A DNA stretch of 43,775 nucleotides, from NCBI GenBank assembly GCA_003232385.1, contig QIJE01000037.1, forward strand, positions 1-43,775, read 5' to 3'. A model generated the notes under the pieces. The model was given only the letters and a program-made list of their open reading frames with translations, ran no database searches and was not told the origin of the DNA. Below are positions 1-7,590 of this stretch, piece by piece. How positions within the stretch are numbered: the stretch's first letter is position 1; each line of letters opens with the position of its first letter. Origin of the DNA: a bacterium. GTDB lineage: Bacteria > SZUA-79 > Acidulodesulfobacterales > Acidulodesulfobacteraceae. Both the position numbers and the translations under genes were made by a program.

Positions 1-533
1 AAGCCGTCGGCATCCGTGTTAACCGCTATGCCGAGACCGAATTTGACGGGCATACGGCCTACCATAATAGCGCCTATCGGCGTTATAACCCTAAGATAAG
101 CCAGTCTTAAGCCGAATGTATTAAAATCATGATTAAAACCGAGAGGTGCAGGCGTTCCGCCAAGGGCATACCAGCCGTTACTCCCTAAACCGTTAGTAAT
201 TCCGTTATAGGCATTGGTTAAATCAAATTGAACGGCAAGCATGGCAAGCGGCATACCGTGGGAAAGCTTGTCATAACTGATCTTTGAGTTTATTCTTACC
301 CTCTGAAGAAGGGTCTGAAAGGTATTGCGACTCGCGCTCTTCGGACTGTTAGAAAATACCTGAGCCTGATTCTGCGCCCAAAGAAGTTTGCCGACATATT
401 GCCCGCTAAGTGAAAAGCTGACCCCCGCCTTATTTGCCTGCGAGGCGGCAAAAGACGGCGAAGTCGCCGCTAATGCTAAAAAACCGGCAATTGCAAATAC
501 AAACAATGCCAGCGCTAAAAAATTTTTTCTCAT
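1..533 (-). CDS. Porin-like outer-membrane beta-barrel protein, N-terminal part (runs off left edge)
   Basis: An open frame runs on the minus strand from an ATG at 531-533 to the left edge without a stop, about 177 codons. The start is preceded by a clean GGAGG ribosome binding site (539-543). Residues 1-30 form a typical Sec signal peptide (Lys/Arg start, Leu/Ala/Phe core, cleavage probably after SFA or FAA). The mature part has alternating polar/apolar stretches rich in Gly, Asn and aromatic residues, such as VSFSLSGQYVGKLLW and FGLRLAYLRVITPIG, like deltaproteobacterial porins that begin with a beta strand directly after the signal. The end GRMPVKFGLGIAVNTDADG resembles the motif of these porins in which a strand is followed by a turn. 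Family assignment is by overall look only; the C-terminal half is outside the window. It is divergent from the tetR gene and has its own promoter. Confidence 0.65.
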   Translation of the reverse strand, partial: MRKNFLALALFVFAIAGFLALAATSPSFAASQANKAGVSFSLSGQYVGKLLWAQNQAQVFSNSPKSASRNTFQTLLQRVRINSKISYDKLSHGMPLAMLAVQFDLTNAYNGITNGLGSNGWYALGGTPAPLGFNHDFNTFGLRLAYLRVITPIGAIMVGRMPVKFGLGIAVNTDADG

Positions 534-1089
534 CTTTACCTCCATATTAAATTAAATTTTTCCAAAAGTTAAAAACTTTGACTCAGATAATTGATATCCC
601 TCTCTCTAAATCACGCACTTTAAGTTAAAAATTATCATATATTAAACGCTATTGTCAAGAAAAATTATTCATTTTTTATAAAAATTTTATTTTAATACAT
701 ATTAAACTATTCAAATATTCTAATATAGCGATATTCCCCTATGTCTTTGTATAATAATTCCTTAACAATACTTAATGTTTGCAAAAAACATGCCGCTAAA
801 AAACAAAATTGTAACGGACCGGATCCTCTTCGTAATAAATTCATTGAATTTTATAGTAAAATAAAGCTATTAACGTTTTTATAAGACCCCAAAAGACTTA
901 ACGATAATTTCTATTTCATCGGTTTAGGGTAACATTTATCAGACTCTTTGTTCACAGCGGTTGCAAACAAAAATTCACATATTTATATTTACAAAAACAA
1001 AAAAGTTTGATTTAATACACTTAATGAGTTAAATATTATTTTATCATATCAGATTAAAGCAAAATTTCGAACATCTAAATTTTGGTATA
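534..1089. other. Divergent intergenic region between porin and tetR
   Basis: This 556-base AT-rich stretch contains the porin promoter (631-658). A weaker plus-strand candidate for tetR is TTGATT at 1007-1012 with TAAATA 17 bases later. I see no convincing gene, RNA or repeat in 660-1000. The tetR-proximal part has an imperfect dyad (ACT-TAATG-AGT within 1018-1030) that could be a TetR operator, but it is too short to be sure. Confidence 0.5.
631..658 (-). promoter_or_regulatory. Sigma70-type promoter of the porin gene
   Basis: On the minus strand TTGACA (653-658) is followed after 16 bases by GATAAT (631-636), five of six matches to the consensus -10. This predicts a transcript start near 624 and a leader of about 90 bases before the porin ATG. 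Confidence 0.6.
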
Positions 1090-1095
1090 TTGATT

Positions 1096-1689
1096 ATGGC
1101 TGATAACGACGGCATAAGAAACAGAATAATAAAAAAAAGTTATCTCCTTATATTGAATAAAGGATATAAAGGTACTACGATAGACGATATTTTAAATGAA
1201 GCAGGCGTATCTAAGGGCTCATTCTACTACTATTTTGCATCAAAAAGGGATATTGCAAAGGCGATTATCGATGAGATAATAAAAGAGGAGTTTCTCACGG
1301 TTTGGCGCAATGTTCATAAAGGCGAGGATCCGGTTAAAAATATAATAAAAAAAATCAATATGTCTTACGATAAAAAAGGTAATCATTATTCATCCACCGG
1401 ATGCCCTTTGGGTAACCTTATAGTAGAATTTTCTTCAGTAGATGTCGAATTTTCCAAAAAGACCGATTCCATCCTTAAAATGTGGTCGTCTTATATTAGG
1501 AAAGCCTTAGATAAATCATTAAGGCTCGGGATTTTAAATGCTAATTTCAATCCGGAGAAGGTAGCCGATTTTTTGGTCGCCTCAATGGAGGGATGCATTC
1601 TTGCGGCAAAATCATCTCATGATAAAAAAAAATTAAGGAATTGTTTCGATTCTATGATAAACTATTTAAAATCAATTTCCGACAACTGA
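1096..1689 (+). CDS. TetR/AcrR family transcriptional regulator
   Basis: Residues 10-57 (numbered from the upstream TTG) form the classical TetR N-terminal helix-turn-helix: the TTIDDILNEAGVSKGSFYYYF segment carries the conserved Gly-Val-Ser-x-Gly-Ser-Phe-Tyr-Tyr-Tyr-Phe signature. The C-terminal ligand domain contains a GCPLGNL motif and EGCILAAK helix typical of the LmrA/YxaF-like TetR subgroup. Length (about 197 residues) is normal. The frame can start at TTG 1090 or ATG 1096; neither has a clear ribosome binding site, and I prefer the ATG. The following cytochrome starts only 16 bases after the stop, so the two are probably one transcript and the regulator may control it and the divergent porin. 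The inducer is unknown. Confidence 0.88.
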   Translation: MADNDGIRNRIIKKSYLLILNKGYKGTTIDDILNEAGVSKGSFYYYFASKRDIAKAIIDEIIKEEFLTVWRNVHKGEDPVKNIIKKINMSYDKKGNHYSSTGCPLGNLIVEFSSVDVEFSKKTDSILKMWSSYIRKALDKSLRLGILNANFNPEKVADFLVASMEGCILAAKSSHDKKKLRNCFDSMINYLKSISDN

Positions 1690-1705
1690 TTTTTTTATCT
1701 TATTT

Positions 1706-2206
1706 ATGTATAAAGGAAAAAAATTATATCTGCCGATAGCTTTAGCTCTGGCTCTGCTTGTTTCCTTTTTTGTTTTGACCGCCTGCGCAAAAACAAAAAC
1801 CGAATCTAAGGGGGTTAATAAAAAATATTCATATTTAAAAAATCTTTCCGAAAATAAAAACACACATAAATTTCTAGACGCATACTGGAAGACCCCTGTC
1901 AATGAAGGGAAAACACCGCTTAACCGGCCGAAGATCCAAGAATCTCTTTCATCTTCTTCCTGTATGGCGTGCCATTATAAGCAATATACGGAATGGAAAA
2001 AATCAAGAATGGCGCATTCAATGGACGCCGGTGTAATAGGGCAGCTTTTATTGAAAAAGATGACCTCAAAACACTGGAGACCGTGGGTACTTAGCTGCCT
2101 GAGCTGCCATTCGCCGCTTGCCGGATATTACGTGCTGCATCCTGCCGAATATAAAGGACCGAGTGCAAAAGAAAAGAAAATCCTGCAAAGCGGCCAATGG
2201 TTATAG
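1706..2206 (+). CDS. Multiheme cytochrome c lipoprotein, N-terminal fragment (frameshifted)
   Basis: The protein has an N-terminal hydrophobic signal ending in a lipobox, LTAC, with the lipidated Cys at residue 27, so it would be anchored in a membrane facing the periplasm or cell surface. Two c-type heme motifs follow: CMACH (86-90) and CLSCH (131-135). The frame stops at 2204-2206 just after LQSGQWL, while the next frame, overlapping by 10 bases, carries three more heme motifs and no signal peptide. The two ORFs therefore read as one pentaheme cytochrome of about 430 residues interrupted by a shift from frame 2 to frame 1, probably in the A-rich run 2167-2180. It is either a recent pseudogene or a one-base sequence error. 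No good ribosome binding site is visible before the ATG. Confidence 0.8.
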   Translation: MYKGKKLYLPIALALALLVSFFVLTACAKTKTESKGVNKKYSYLKNLSENKNTHKFLDAYWKTPVNEGKTPLNRPKIQESLSSSSCMACHYKQYTEWKKSRMAHSMDAGVIGQLLLKKMTSKHWRPWVLSCLSCHSPLAGYYVLHPAEYKGPSAKEKKILQSGQWL

Positions 2207-3036
2207 CGTTGAATGCCTTAAAAATACCGATGGAAAACGGCGACTCAAGTGTTAGCTGCTCTTCCTGTCACGTCAGATACTTCCGCAGATTCGGTCCTCC
2301 GGTAGCAAAATACATTAAAGAAGGAAAGATTGCCCACAGGGGATTTGTTTCCTCTAAGGCCTTTTTAAGTTCTTACTTTTGCATAAAATGCCATCAACTT
2401 CCTCGGGATAATAGAAGGCTTAAAGGAAAATTATTCGAAAATACCTACTACGAATGGAAAAAGAGTATCTATGCAAAAAAGGGTATTTCATGCGAGACTT
2501 GTCATACTCCGCACGGTTCAATGGCTTTTAAAAGTATTTATAACAAGGATTTCATATTAAAAGCTATAACTATACGTCTTAAAAGGGTTAAAATTTATTC
2601 GGGCAGGGTAAATACGATTTTGAGCGTAACAAATTCCGGGGTAGGACATGATTTTCCCACATATACTACGCCTAAGGTTATTTTAAATATAGCGCAGGAG
2701 AAAGTAAACGGAAACATCATAGGTAAATCGGCCAAACATTACGTAATAGGCTGGAGCGTAAGTTTAAATCTAAAAAAACAATATTTCGACACACGGTTAA
2801 AACCTTTTCAAACCGGTATACTGATATATGATTATCCATTGCTTAACGGCTCTAGATATTTAAAGGCATGGATTACCGTTAAACCGGAATCTCACTATAC
2901 ACGGTTCTTCAAGGCATATTTAAAGATGAAACGGCTGCCTGAAATCATAAGGATCATGTTCTTGAAAGCCTTAAAGGGGGATAAGAGCAGTAAATATCTA
3001 CTCTGGAGAAAACGGGTAAGAATACCTCTTCGATAA
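2197..3036 (+). CDS. Multiheme cytochrome c, C-terminal fragment (frameshifted)
   Basis: This is the continuation of the preceding lipoprotein cytochrome. It carries three heme-binding motifs, CSSCH (21-25), CIKCH (62-66) and CETCH (99-103), then a beta-rich C-terminal domain with the motif NSGVGHDFPTYTTPK (146-160). A similar NxGxGHxFPTYxTP signature is known in multiheme cytochromes of deltaproteobacteria and relatives. As an independent product it would lack any export signal and its hemes could not be attached, so translation from ATG 2197 alone is unlikely to give a working protein. The section before the first heme (VIALNALKIPMENGDSSVS) looks like genuine coding sequence, which places the frameshift upstream of about 2200. 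The gene ends directly at a hairpin terminator. Confidence 0.8.
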   Translation: MVIALNALKIPMENGDSSVSCSSCHVRYFRRFGPPVAKYIKEGKIAHRGFVSSKAFLSSYFCIKCHQLPRDNRRLKGKLFENTYYEWKKSIYAKKGISCETCHTPHGSMAFKSIYNKDFILKAITIRLKRVKIYSGRVNTILSVTNSGVGHDFPTYTTPKVILNIAQEKVNGNIIGKSAKHYVIGWSVSLNLKKQYFDTRLKPFQTGILIYDYPLLNGSRYLKAWITVKPESHYTRFFKAYLKMKRLPEIIRIMFLKALKGDKSSKYLLWRKRVRIPLR

Positions 3037-3080
3037 AAGAGGGGGTCGGTTAATCCCCCCCCTCTTTACCTTTATTTTTT
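3036..3080. terminator. Bidirectional rho-independent terminator between convergent operons
   Basis: AAAGAGGGGG (3036-3045) pairs perfectly with CCCCCTCTTT (3058-3067). On the plus strand a T-rich tract follows to 3080, and on the minus strand the A-rich left side gives the T tract. It lies between the stop codons of the cytochrome (+) and the Spy-like gene (-). Confidence 0.85.
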
Positions 3081-3612
3081 AATGAATCATTTTCCGCATT
3101 TTTGCCGCCTTGATTTTTGCAAGCTTTAAATACGTTATTCTTTGAGATGTGTCAAGCAACCTATATGCTTTAATATGGGAGGGTATCATTATGTATCCGA
3201 GATATGTTTCCGCCTCCCCTACTGCTTTGGTACGGCCTATTAATTTTTTTATACTTGGATTTTTACGCATAGCCGCGGTTCTATACGCAAGTATCGCCTT
3301 TTTAAGTGTCTTGATGCCTTGTTTTGTATCGTTCATCATCTCCTTTGCAATCATCTTCTCCTGTAAAACTTGCACCGGCGTTAACTTCAAAACCTTGGCA
3401 TTTTTGTAAACCCAGAAAGGACCCGGATGAAATATGTAGAAATTAAATCTAAAGTTTAACGAATGCATCCTAAAAAATCTCTTCATATTCCGCGTTTTTT
3501 TTGTTTTGCTCATAGCACACGCATTAATAGGCATATTTGCACTTGCTCCGCTAATATTGAAACCTAAAAATACGGCCAAAAACAAAAATGCGGCCAAAAA
3601 AATCTTTTTCAT
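3079..3612 (-). CDS. Spy/CpxP-like periplasmic LTxxQ protein
   Basis: A signal peptide (residues 1-25, cleavage near ASA-N) is followed by a helical, Lys/Met-rich protein with LTPVQ at 77-81 and a second LTxxQ-like segment (LLDTSQRITYL) near 152. Paired LTxxQ motifs define the Spy/CpxP/ZraP group of periplasmic chaperones and metal-stress sensors. Length (177) is normal for the group. Two Cys at residues 32 and near the N-terminus are uncommon for Spy. It is the last gene of the minus-strand sulfur operon, 18 bases after the rhodanese stop, and may protect periplasmic proteins from damage linked to sulfur or metal stress. Function is inferred from motif and fold only. Confidence 0.7.
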   Translation of the reverse strand: MKKIFLAAFLFLAVFLGFNISGASANMPINACAMSKTKKTRNMKRFFRMHSLNFRFNFYIFHPGPFWVYKNAKVLKLTPVQVLQEKMIAKEMMNDTKQGIKTLKKAILAYRTAAMRKNPSIKKLIGRTKAVGEAETYLGYIMIPSHIKAYRLLDTSQRITYLKLAKIKAAKMRKMIH

Positions 3613-3630
3613 ACGGTTTTGCTCTCCTAT

Positions 3631-4581
3631 TTATTTTTTATAATTATGTATGTGTAAATCCACTATGGGAGCGTTGGGGAGCCTGGAATATTGCGTCCAT
3701 GAACCGTTATAGTCGGCTACATCATTTTTCCCGATCAAAAATTTAGTCACAAACCAGTCGAGGCTTGCCCAGTATCCCGTATTACAATATGTAATTACCG
3801 GCTTTCTAAAACTTACTCCCGCTTTTATCATTACAGCCCTTGCTTCCGCAGGGGTTACAAACTCATAATAGCCTGCACTATTCATTCTTTCAAACTTTTC
3901 AAACGGAACATTGATTGCCCCGGGTATGTGTCCGTGCTTCACGAACCTCTTATCATGGTCTATCCCCTCATACCATGCCGAGGGGCGGGCATCTATCAAA
4001 ACGGCATCGCGGGTCTCTAAATATTTCCATATGCGTTGATACGGAGCACGCGAATACAAATTAATATCGGCGATTTTAAAGTTACTTTCCGTAGGATGCG
4101 AAGGTTTAACGGTAATAGGCAGCTTGTCGTGCATCCACCTTGCTAATCCGCCGTTTAATATCGCCGTGTTTCTTAATCCGTAAAACCACGCCGTCCATAG
4201 CGCCCTGGTTTCACTGCTGTAACCGAGCGGAAATTCGGATAAGCCGCCCCCGGTGAAAACGATTATACTGCGGTCGGTTATACCGGCATGCCTATAAATA
4301 TCGGCCATTCTTTGCGGACTTGCAATGTTTCCGAGAACCTTAATGCCGACATAATCCTGCATTATAGAAGGAAACGGTATGTCTACCGCCCCGGGGATAT
4401 GTCCTGATGCATAGGCTTTTGGAGCCCTTATATCTACTATAACCATATTCTTATTATTTATATGGTTATAAACCCAGTGCGGCGAAACCAAATGATTCTT
4501 CGGAACATTAAGGGCGTAAATGCTACCCACCCATAAAAACATCACCGCAAAGGCAATTATTAAAATTTTTAACTTTTTCAT
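3631..4581 (-). CDS. Periplasmic tandem-rhodanese sulfurtransferase
   Basis: A signal peptide (about 1-23) is followed by two rhodanese domains. The first (about 30-155) has the conserved IVDIRAPKAYASGHIPGAVDIP strand-loop but FTGGGLSEF in place of a catalytic Cys. The second (about 175-305) has LIDARPSAWYEGI, HGHIPGAINVPF and the active-site loop CNTGYWA with Cys266. This inactive-plus-active arrangement is the thiosulfate/3-mercaptopyruvate sulfurtransferase type. It would form a Cys-persulfide from thiosulfate or polysulfide and pass it to an acceptor such as sulfite or cyanide. Export to the periplasm and position behind the TusA/DsrE genes suggest a role in external sulfur-compound turnover. 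The ATG start is supported by the signal peptide. Confidence 0.9.
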   Translation of the reverse strand: MKKLKILIIAFAVMFLWVGSIYALNVPKNHLVSPHWVYNHINNKNMVIVDIRAPKAYASGHIPGAVDIPFPSIMQDYVGIKVLGNIASPQRMADIYRHAGITDRSIIVFTGGGLSEFPLGYSSETRALWTAWFYGLRNTAILNGGLARWMHDKLPITVKPSHPTESNFKIADINLYSRAPYQRIWKYLETRDAVLIDARPSAWYEGIDHDKRFVKHGHIPGAINVPFEKFERMNSAGYYEFVTPAEARAVMIKAGVSFRKPVITYCNTGYWASLDWFVTKFLIGKNDVADYNGSWTQYSRLPNAPIVDLHIHNYKK

Positions 4582-4633
4582 GGCACTTTTCTCCTAAATT
4601 AAAAATTAAGTTTAATTACTTACGTTAACGCTC

Positions 4634-4825
4634 TCATAAACCCTTAACGACGATAGGAACGTCGCTCCATAAAATCTCATCTAAAATCATACTTTCGTCA
4701 TTATTTTTCATAATCTCTTTAACTTTCAAGCCTCTTTTTTTCAAATTTTCGGCTACCTTATGCATGATATTATCCCTCTCAATCTCCGAGCTATCAACGT
4801 ATAGAAACAAAAATTTTTTATTCAT
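4634..4825 (-). CDS. Small cytoplasmic protein of the sulfur cluster (unknown)
   Basis: A 63-residue protein whose start overlaps the previous stop by four bases (ATGA), so it is probably translationally coupled to the DsrE-like gene before it. It begins with a beta strand (KKFLFLYVD), an amphipathic Lys-rich helix and ends with VPIVVKGL, an alpha/beta pattern like one half of a DsrE/TusB fold, but it is far shorter than TusB/DsrH (about 95) and has no Cys. I do not recognise a family. Its fixed place inside the operon suggests a structural subunit for the neighbouring DsrE-like proteins. Confidence 0.6.
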   Translation of the reverse strand: MNKKFLFLYVDSSEIERDNIMHKVAENLKKRGLKVKEIMKNNDESMILDEILWSDVPIVVKGL

Positions 4826-5091
4826 AATATATACACCACATCCGCATTTTGTACTTCATCGGTTAAATTATTCAAATCAGAATCACTATCGGGATTTACG
4901 TACTGCAGCGGGATTTCACAGAACTCAATAGTCTCAAGTTGAATATTTATATTTTCGTTTTTTTCCAAATCACCGACAACAACGACCCTTACTTTGTCGT
5001 CCAATAACATTAAACCGTTCGCCATTCTCAACCCTTCATACTTTTTAAATTGCGATATTACCAATATATGTTTCGGCTCTTTATTTTCCAT
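4822..5091 (-). CDS. DsrE-fold-like small protein of the sulfur cluster
   Basis: 89 residues with the pattern of a DsrE/DsrF domain: strand KHILVIS, helix YEGLRMANGLMLL, strand VRVVVVGD, and a C-terminal ADVVYIL strand. The AN(G/A)LxxL helix after the first strand is common in DsrE-like proteins that form hexamers. Only one Cys (58) is present and it does not sit at the usual sulfur-carrier place, so it may be a structural partner like TusC/DsrF rather than a carrier. It lies 35 bases after the preceding DsrE-like gene and overlaps the next. Assignment is by secondary-structure pattern and context, not by a diagnostic motif. Confidence 0.6.
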   Translation of the reverse strand: MENKEPKHILVISQFKKYEGLRMANGLMLLDDKVRVVVVGDLEKNENINIQLETIEFCEIPLQYVNPDSDSDLNNLTDEVQNADVVYIL

Positions 5092-5126
5092 AATTTATCC
5101 TTGTTTTATCGTATAATTATATGAAT

Positions 5127-5435
5127 TTAGAATACGATTATCTTATCGGAGCGGTTAACCAATTCGGCATCCTGATATTGTCCGCCTATAACCGTCTTAT
5201 CTTTAAATTTTTCAATATTTTTAGTTTCCCCCAACCTATCAATAGAGTATTCGCAAACTGAGACCTTGCAACCGATCTGATCCGTTAAATCGGTAAAATT
5301 CGCAGAGTTCAGCAACAGAATACCCCTATCCGTCAAAAAACATTCAGTCTCAAAACCCTTTAAAGATGCTGTTCTTAATAAGTTTATCGCGTTATTCATA
5401 TATCTATCGTCGGTTATTACTATGCCGATGTGCAT
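5127..5435 (-). CDS. DsrE-like sulfur-relay protein
   Basis: 102 residues starting MHIGIVITDDRYMNNAINLLRTASLKGFETECFLTDRGIL in outline: an N-terminal strand, a helix with conserved Asn/Leu spacing, then a strand and Thr-Asp-Arg-Gly turn, characteristic of DsrE/DsrF superfamily domains. Cysteines at 32, 56 and 61 are candidates for sulfur binding; Cys56/Cys61 lie in the part where sulfur carriers hold their reactive Cys. The start is supported by a G-rich ribosome binding site (AGAGGGGGG, about 5442-5450). It lies directly downstream of tusA, the known partner of DsrE-type proteins in sulfur transfer. Confidence 0.7.
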   Translation of the reverse strand: MHIGIVITDDRYMNNAINLLRTASLKGFETECFLTDRGILLLNSANFTDLTDQIGCKVSVCEYSIDRLGETKNIEKFKDKTVIGGQYQDAELVNRSDKIIVF

Positions 5436-5480
5436 ATGAAACCCCCCTCTCTATATTATGATGCAAAATTCGTGATATCT

Positions 5481-5729
5481 TCATTTCACGATCTCAATAA
5501 TATAAATACCCTTCTCCAATATTTCATTCGCAACGGAATGGTCTTCGTTTTTGCACATCTGCAGTATGCTCTCGTGAGAGGAGGGATTGCTTATTTTAAT
5601 ATTTACATGATCGCCCTTATTTATCTTTTCTAAAACCTTTTTAGCATACATTTGAGGAACGGGACAAACATAACCCGTAACATCCAACACATAGTTGTTA
5701 TCGTCTATTTTTTCGAATTTTACCGCCAT
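5481..5729 (-). CDS. tusA: TusA/SirA-family sulfur carrier protein
   Basis: 82 residues, the normal TusA length. After an N-terminal strand (YVLDVTGY) comes the defining CPxP motif, Cys22-Pro-Val-Pro25, at the start of helix 1; Cys22 carries the persulfide. The rest shows the two-layer TusA fold with a C-terminal strand GIYIIEI. TusA proteins accept sulfur from desulfurases or rhodaneses and pass it to DsrE-type acceptors; here the gene lies between a TusA paralogue and a DsrE-like gene in one operon. It is a cytoplasmic protein without a signal. The symbol is used in the family sense; in this setting the role is likely dissimilatory rather than tRNA thiolation. Confidence 0.9.
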   Translation of the reverse strand: MAVKFEKIDDNNYVLDVTGYVCPVPQMYAKKVLEKINKGDHVNIKISNPSSHESILQMCKNEDHSVANEILEKGIYIIEIVK

Positions 5730-5761
5730 GATGTTTTATAGCCCCCTTTTTTAATTTAGTT

Positions 5762-6022
5762 TTATTCCTTGAGAATCTCGTATGTATACACTCCTTTCTC
5801 GTCGGTAACGCCTATTAATTCACATTTTTTTTCGACTTCGCACAATCCCGTAATGCCGAAACACTCGCCGCACGACGAGCCTTTTACCATTACCTTTAAA
5901 TGAAATCCGCCCTTGAGTTTACCTATCGCATTTTTAACATATACCTGCGTTCTTTTTTCGCTCATCTTTCTGCAATCAAGCACGTAAATATATTCGGATT
6001 GTTTTCGTAAGACCTCGCTCAT
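5762..6022 (-). CDS. Divergent TusA-like protein with Cys-rich insertion
   Basis: 86 residues aligning end to end with TusA in pattern: strand YIYVLDCRKM at the place of the CPxP loop, helix QVYVKNAIGKLKGG, strand HLKVMVKG and final strand GVYTYEI. The catalytic loop keeps the Cys (17) but loses both Pro (Cys-Arg-Lys-Met). Instead there is a loop with Cys51, Cys54 (SCGEC), Cys61 and Cys67. These four cysteines could bind a metal or Fe-S cluster or give disulfide/persulfide chemistry; this is inference. It stands 32 bases upstream of canonical tusA and 36 bases after the transporter gene, so it is expressed with them. Confidence 0.7.
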   Translation of the reverse strand: MSEVLRKQSEYIYVLDCRKMSEKRTQVYVKNAIGKLKGGFHLKVMVKGSSCGECFGITGLCEVEKKCELIGVTDEKGVYTYEILKE

Positions 6023-6058
6023 AATTTTTATCTCACCGTTGCATAATTACATAAAACC

Positions 6059-7516
6059 TTATATATTATCTAATCCCTTCAGCTCTTTGGCACTCTTATA
6101 ATTAATCCATTTACCGATTGTTTTAACCGCAAAATAACTTCCTATTATCATGCCGACAAAATAAAGCCAGCCGCTTGGGTCTCCATTGACAACGGGAACA
6201 AAGAATGCTCCGATATTGCATCCTAATCCGATTCTCACGCCGATGCCCATAAACCAACCGCCGAATGTTGCAAAAGCTATTGTTTCGAGATTTGGAATTT
6301 TCCAGCTAAATTCTTTAAAGGAAATCGCCATAATGGCCGCACCAATAATCGTTCCGAAAGACATTAACAGGGGCGGGTTAAGCAAGGGGTTAGGGATTCC
6401 GTTTACAAAACCGAAGGTCATGTTATTCATTAAATTCCATCCCAATTTTTGAAATATCCATGCCAATCCTTGAGCCTCCTGAGTTGCAATATACCAGTAA
6501 CCCGGGTCAAACACGCCTTGAAGTGCTATTCCATGGGTATAGCCTAATCTCTCAAGTACCTGTCCGAAATTTACAAAATGATATACTTTGCGAAGATCGC
6601 TCAGTACAAACATATTGAGTCCCGCAAAAACCCCGAGACCGATACCACCGTACACGGTCTTTTTAGCCTGTACGAGCATTGACCACATTCCTTTCAACTC
6701 ATTCTTAAATCCTATTTTTTTTGACGTAAATTTATTCTCGTGTATATAATGTTTTCTATGATACAAATAATATATTACGATAAGAACGATTACACACGGG
6801 ATAAAAACGTTAATAAAAGTATTGCTGATAAAAACGTTTGCCCATATATTGTGAAAATTGAGCAGATCCGCTATCGTATAGCCTTTATGCGTAAAAACAT
6901 AACCGGCCATAAAATAATCGTACCACGTGTGTAAATATTCCTTAGGTATTCCCTGATGAATAGCGGCTACCTTCCATGCTTTAGGAATAAAATAATTCAA
7001 AAAACCGAAACTGGTTGCCGCAAACACGATCTGCGACAATGCCAAATTGAAAAGGACTATCCACGAAGCCATGTTCCCTTCTCCCGACTTGTACAGCGTA
7101 CCGGATGAACAACCCCCGGCAAAAACAATACCGAACCCGAATATCGCCCCACCGATTAATTCGCTGACGGCGAATGGATTAGGCGAAAAAGTAAGGAAAT
7201 TAAATCCCGTAACTATTGCCGAAATGATACCGTAAACTATTATGGCGATCATCAGCCCCGCAGCAACTCTCACGACCTTAACGGCGAATATGTCTCGAAC
7301 GGCGGACGCCATGCAAAAATGGCCGTATTGAAGAAATAATCCGAATATTAACCCAAACCAGTAATAAGCGAGAAGATATATAAACACATGATGAACGTCA
7401 TACATTATTACCGAACCGATTATGCTTAAAACCAATAATGTTATTAAGCCCACCGGAAACTTTTTAATTTTAGGAGACTGCATGGCCCCAACACTGCAAG
7501 AACTATTATTTGACAC
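6059..7516 (-). CDS. YeeE/YedE-family sulfur transport membrane protein
   Basis: 485 residues with about ten hydrophobic segments and the three Cys-containing signatures of the YeeE/YedE (TsuA-like) family: YGHFCMAS (Cys68), FAGGCSSGTLYKSGEGN (Cys136) and GLGCNIGAF (Cys433). The family's characterised members move thiosulfate across the inner membrane by Cys-mediated relay. The protein is longer than typical bacterial TsuA (about 330-350), with a hydrophilic cytoplasmic loop near 260-290 separating two halves, as in fused YedE proteins. The start is GTG 7516, supported by a GGGAGGG site seven bases before it. Association with tusA and dsrE genes is the classical context for this family. Confidence 0.9.
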   Translation of the reverse strand: MSNNSSCSVGAMQSPKIKKFPVGLITLLVLSIIGSVIMYDVHHVFIYLLAYYWFGLIFGLFLQYGHFCMASAVRDIFAVKVVRVAAGLMIAIIVYGIISAIVTGFNFLTFSPNPFAVSELIGGAIFGFGIVFAGGCSSGTLYKSGEGNMASWIVLFNLALSQIVFAATSFGFLNYFIPKAWKVAAIHQGIPKEYLHTWYDYFMAGYVFTHKGYTIADLLNFHNIWANVFISNTFINVFIPCVIVLIVIYYLYHRKHYIHENKFTSKKIGFKNELKGMWSMLVQAKKTVYGGIGLGVFAGLNMFVLSDLRKVYHFVNFGQVLERLGYTHGIALQGVFDPGYWYIATQEAQGLAWIFQKLGWNLMNNMTFGFVNGIPNPLLNPPLLMSFGTIIGAAIMAISFKEFSWKIPNLETIAFATFGGWFMGIGVRIGLGCNIGAFFVPVVNGDPSGWLYFVGMIIGSYFAVKTIGKWINYKSAKELKGLDNI

Positions 7517-7590
7517 GACAAAACCCTCCCTTAGATTTTAATCATCAATATCTTTAACGTACATTGCAATATTTATCAAAAAACATCTAA

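Noticed and set aside
1007-1040. TetR operator in front of the tetR gene
   Set aside because: Only a short imperfect dyad; nothing long enough to separate it from background AT-rich sequence.
1672-1902. Minus-strand frame of 76 codons over the tetR-cytochrome junction
   Set aside because: Antisense of a lipoprotein signal sequence; no ribosome site and no conserved features.
2167-2206. Programmed -1 frameshift in the cytochrome gene
   Set aside because: There is no proper X_XXY_YYZ slippery heptamer in the correct frame and no evident downstream stimulator; a mutation or sequence error is simpler.
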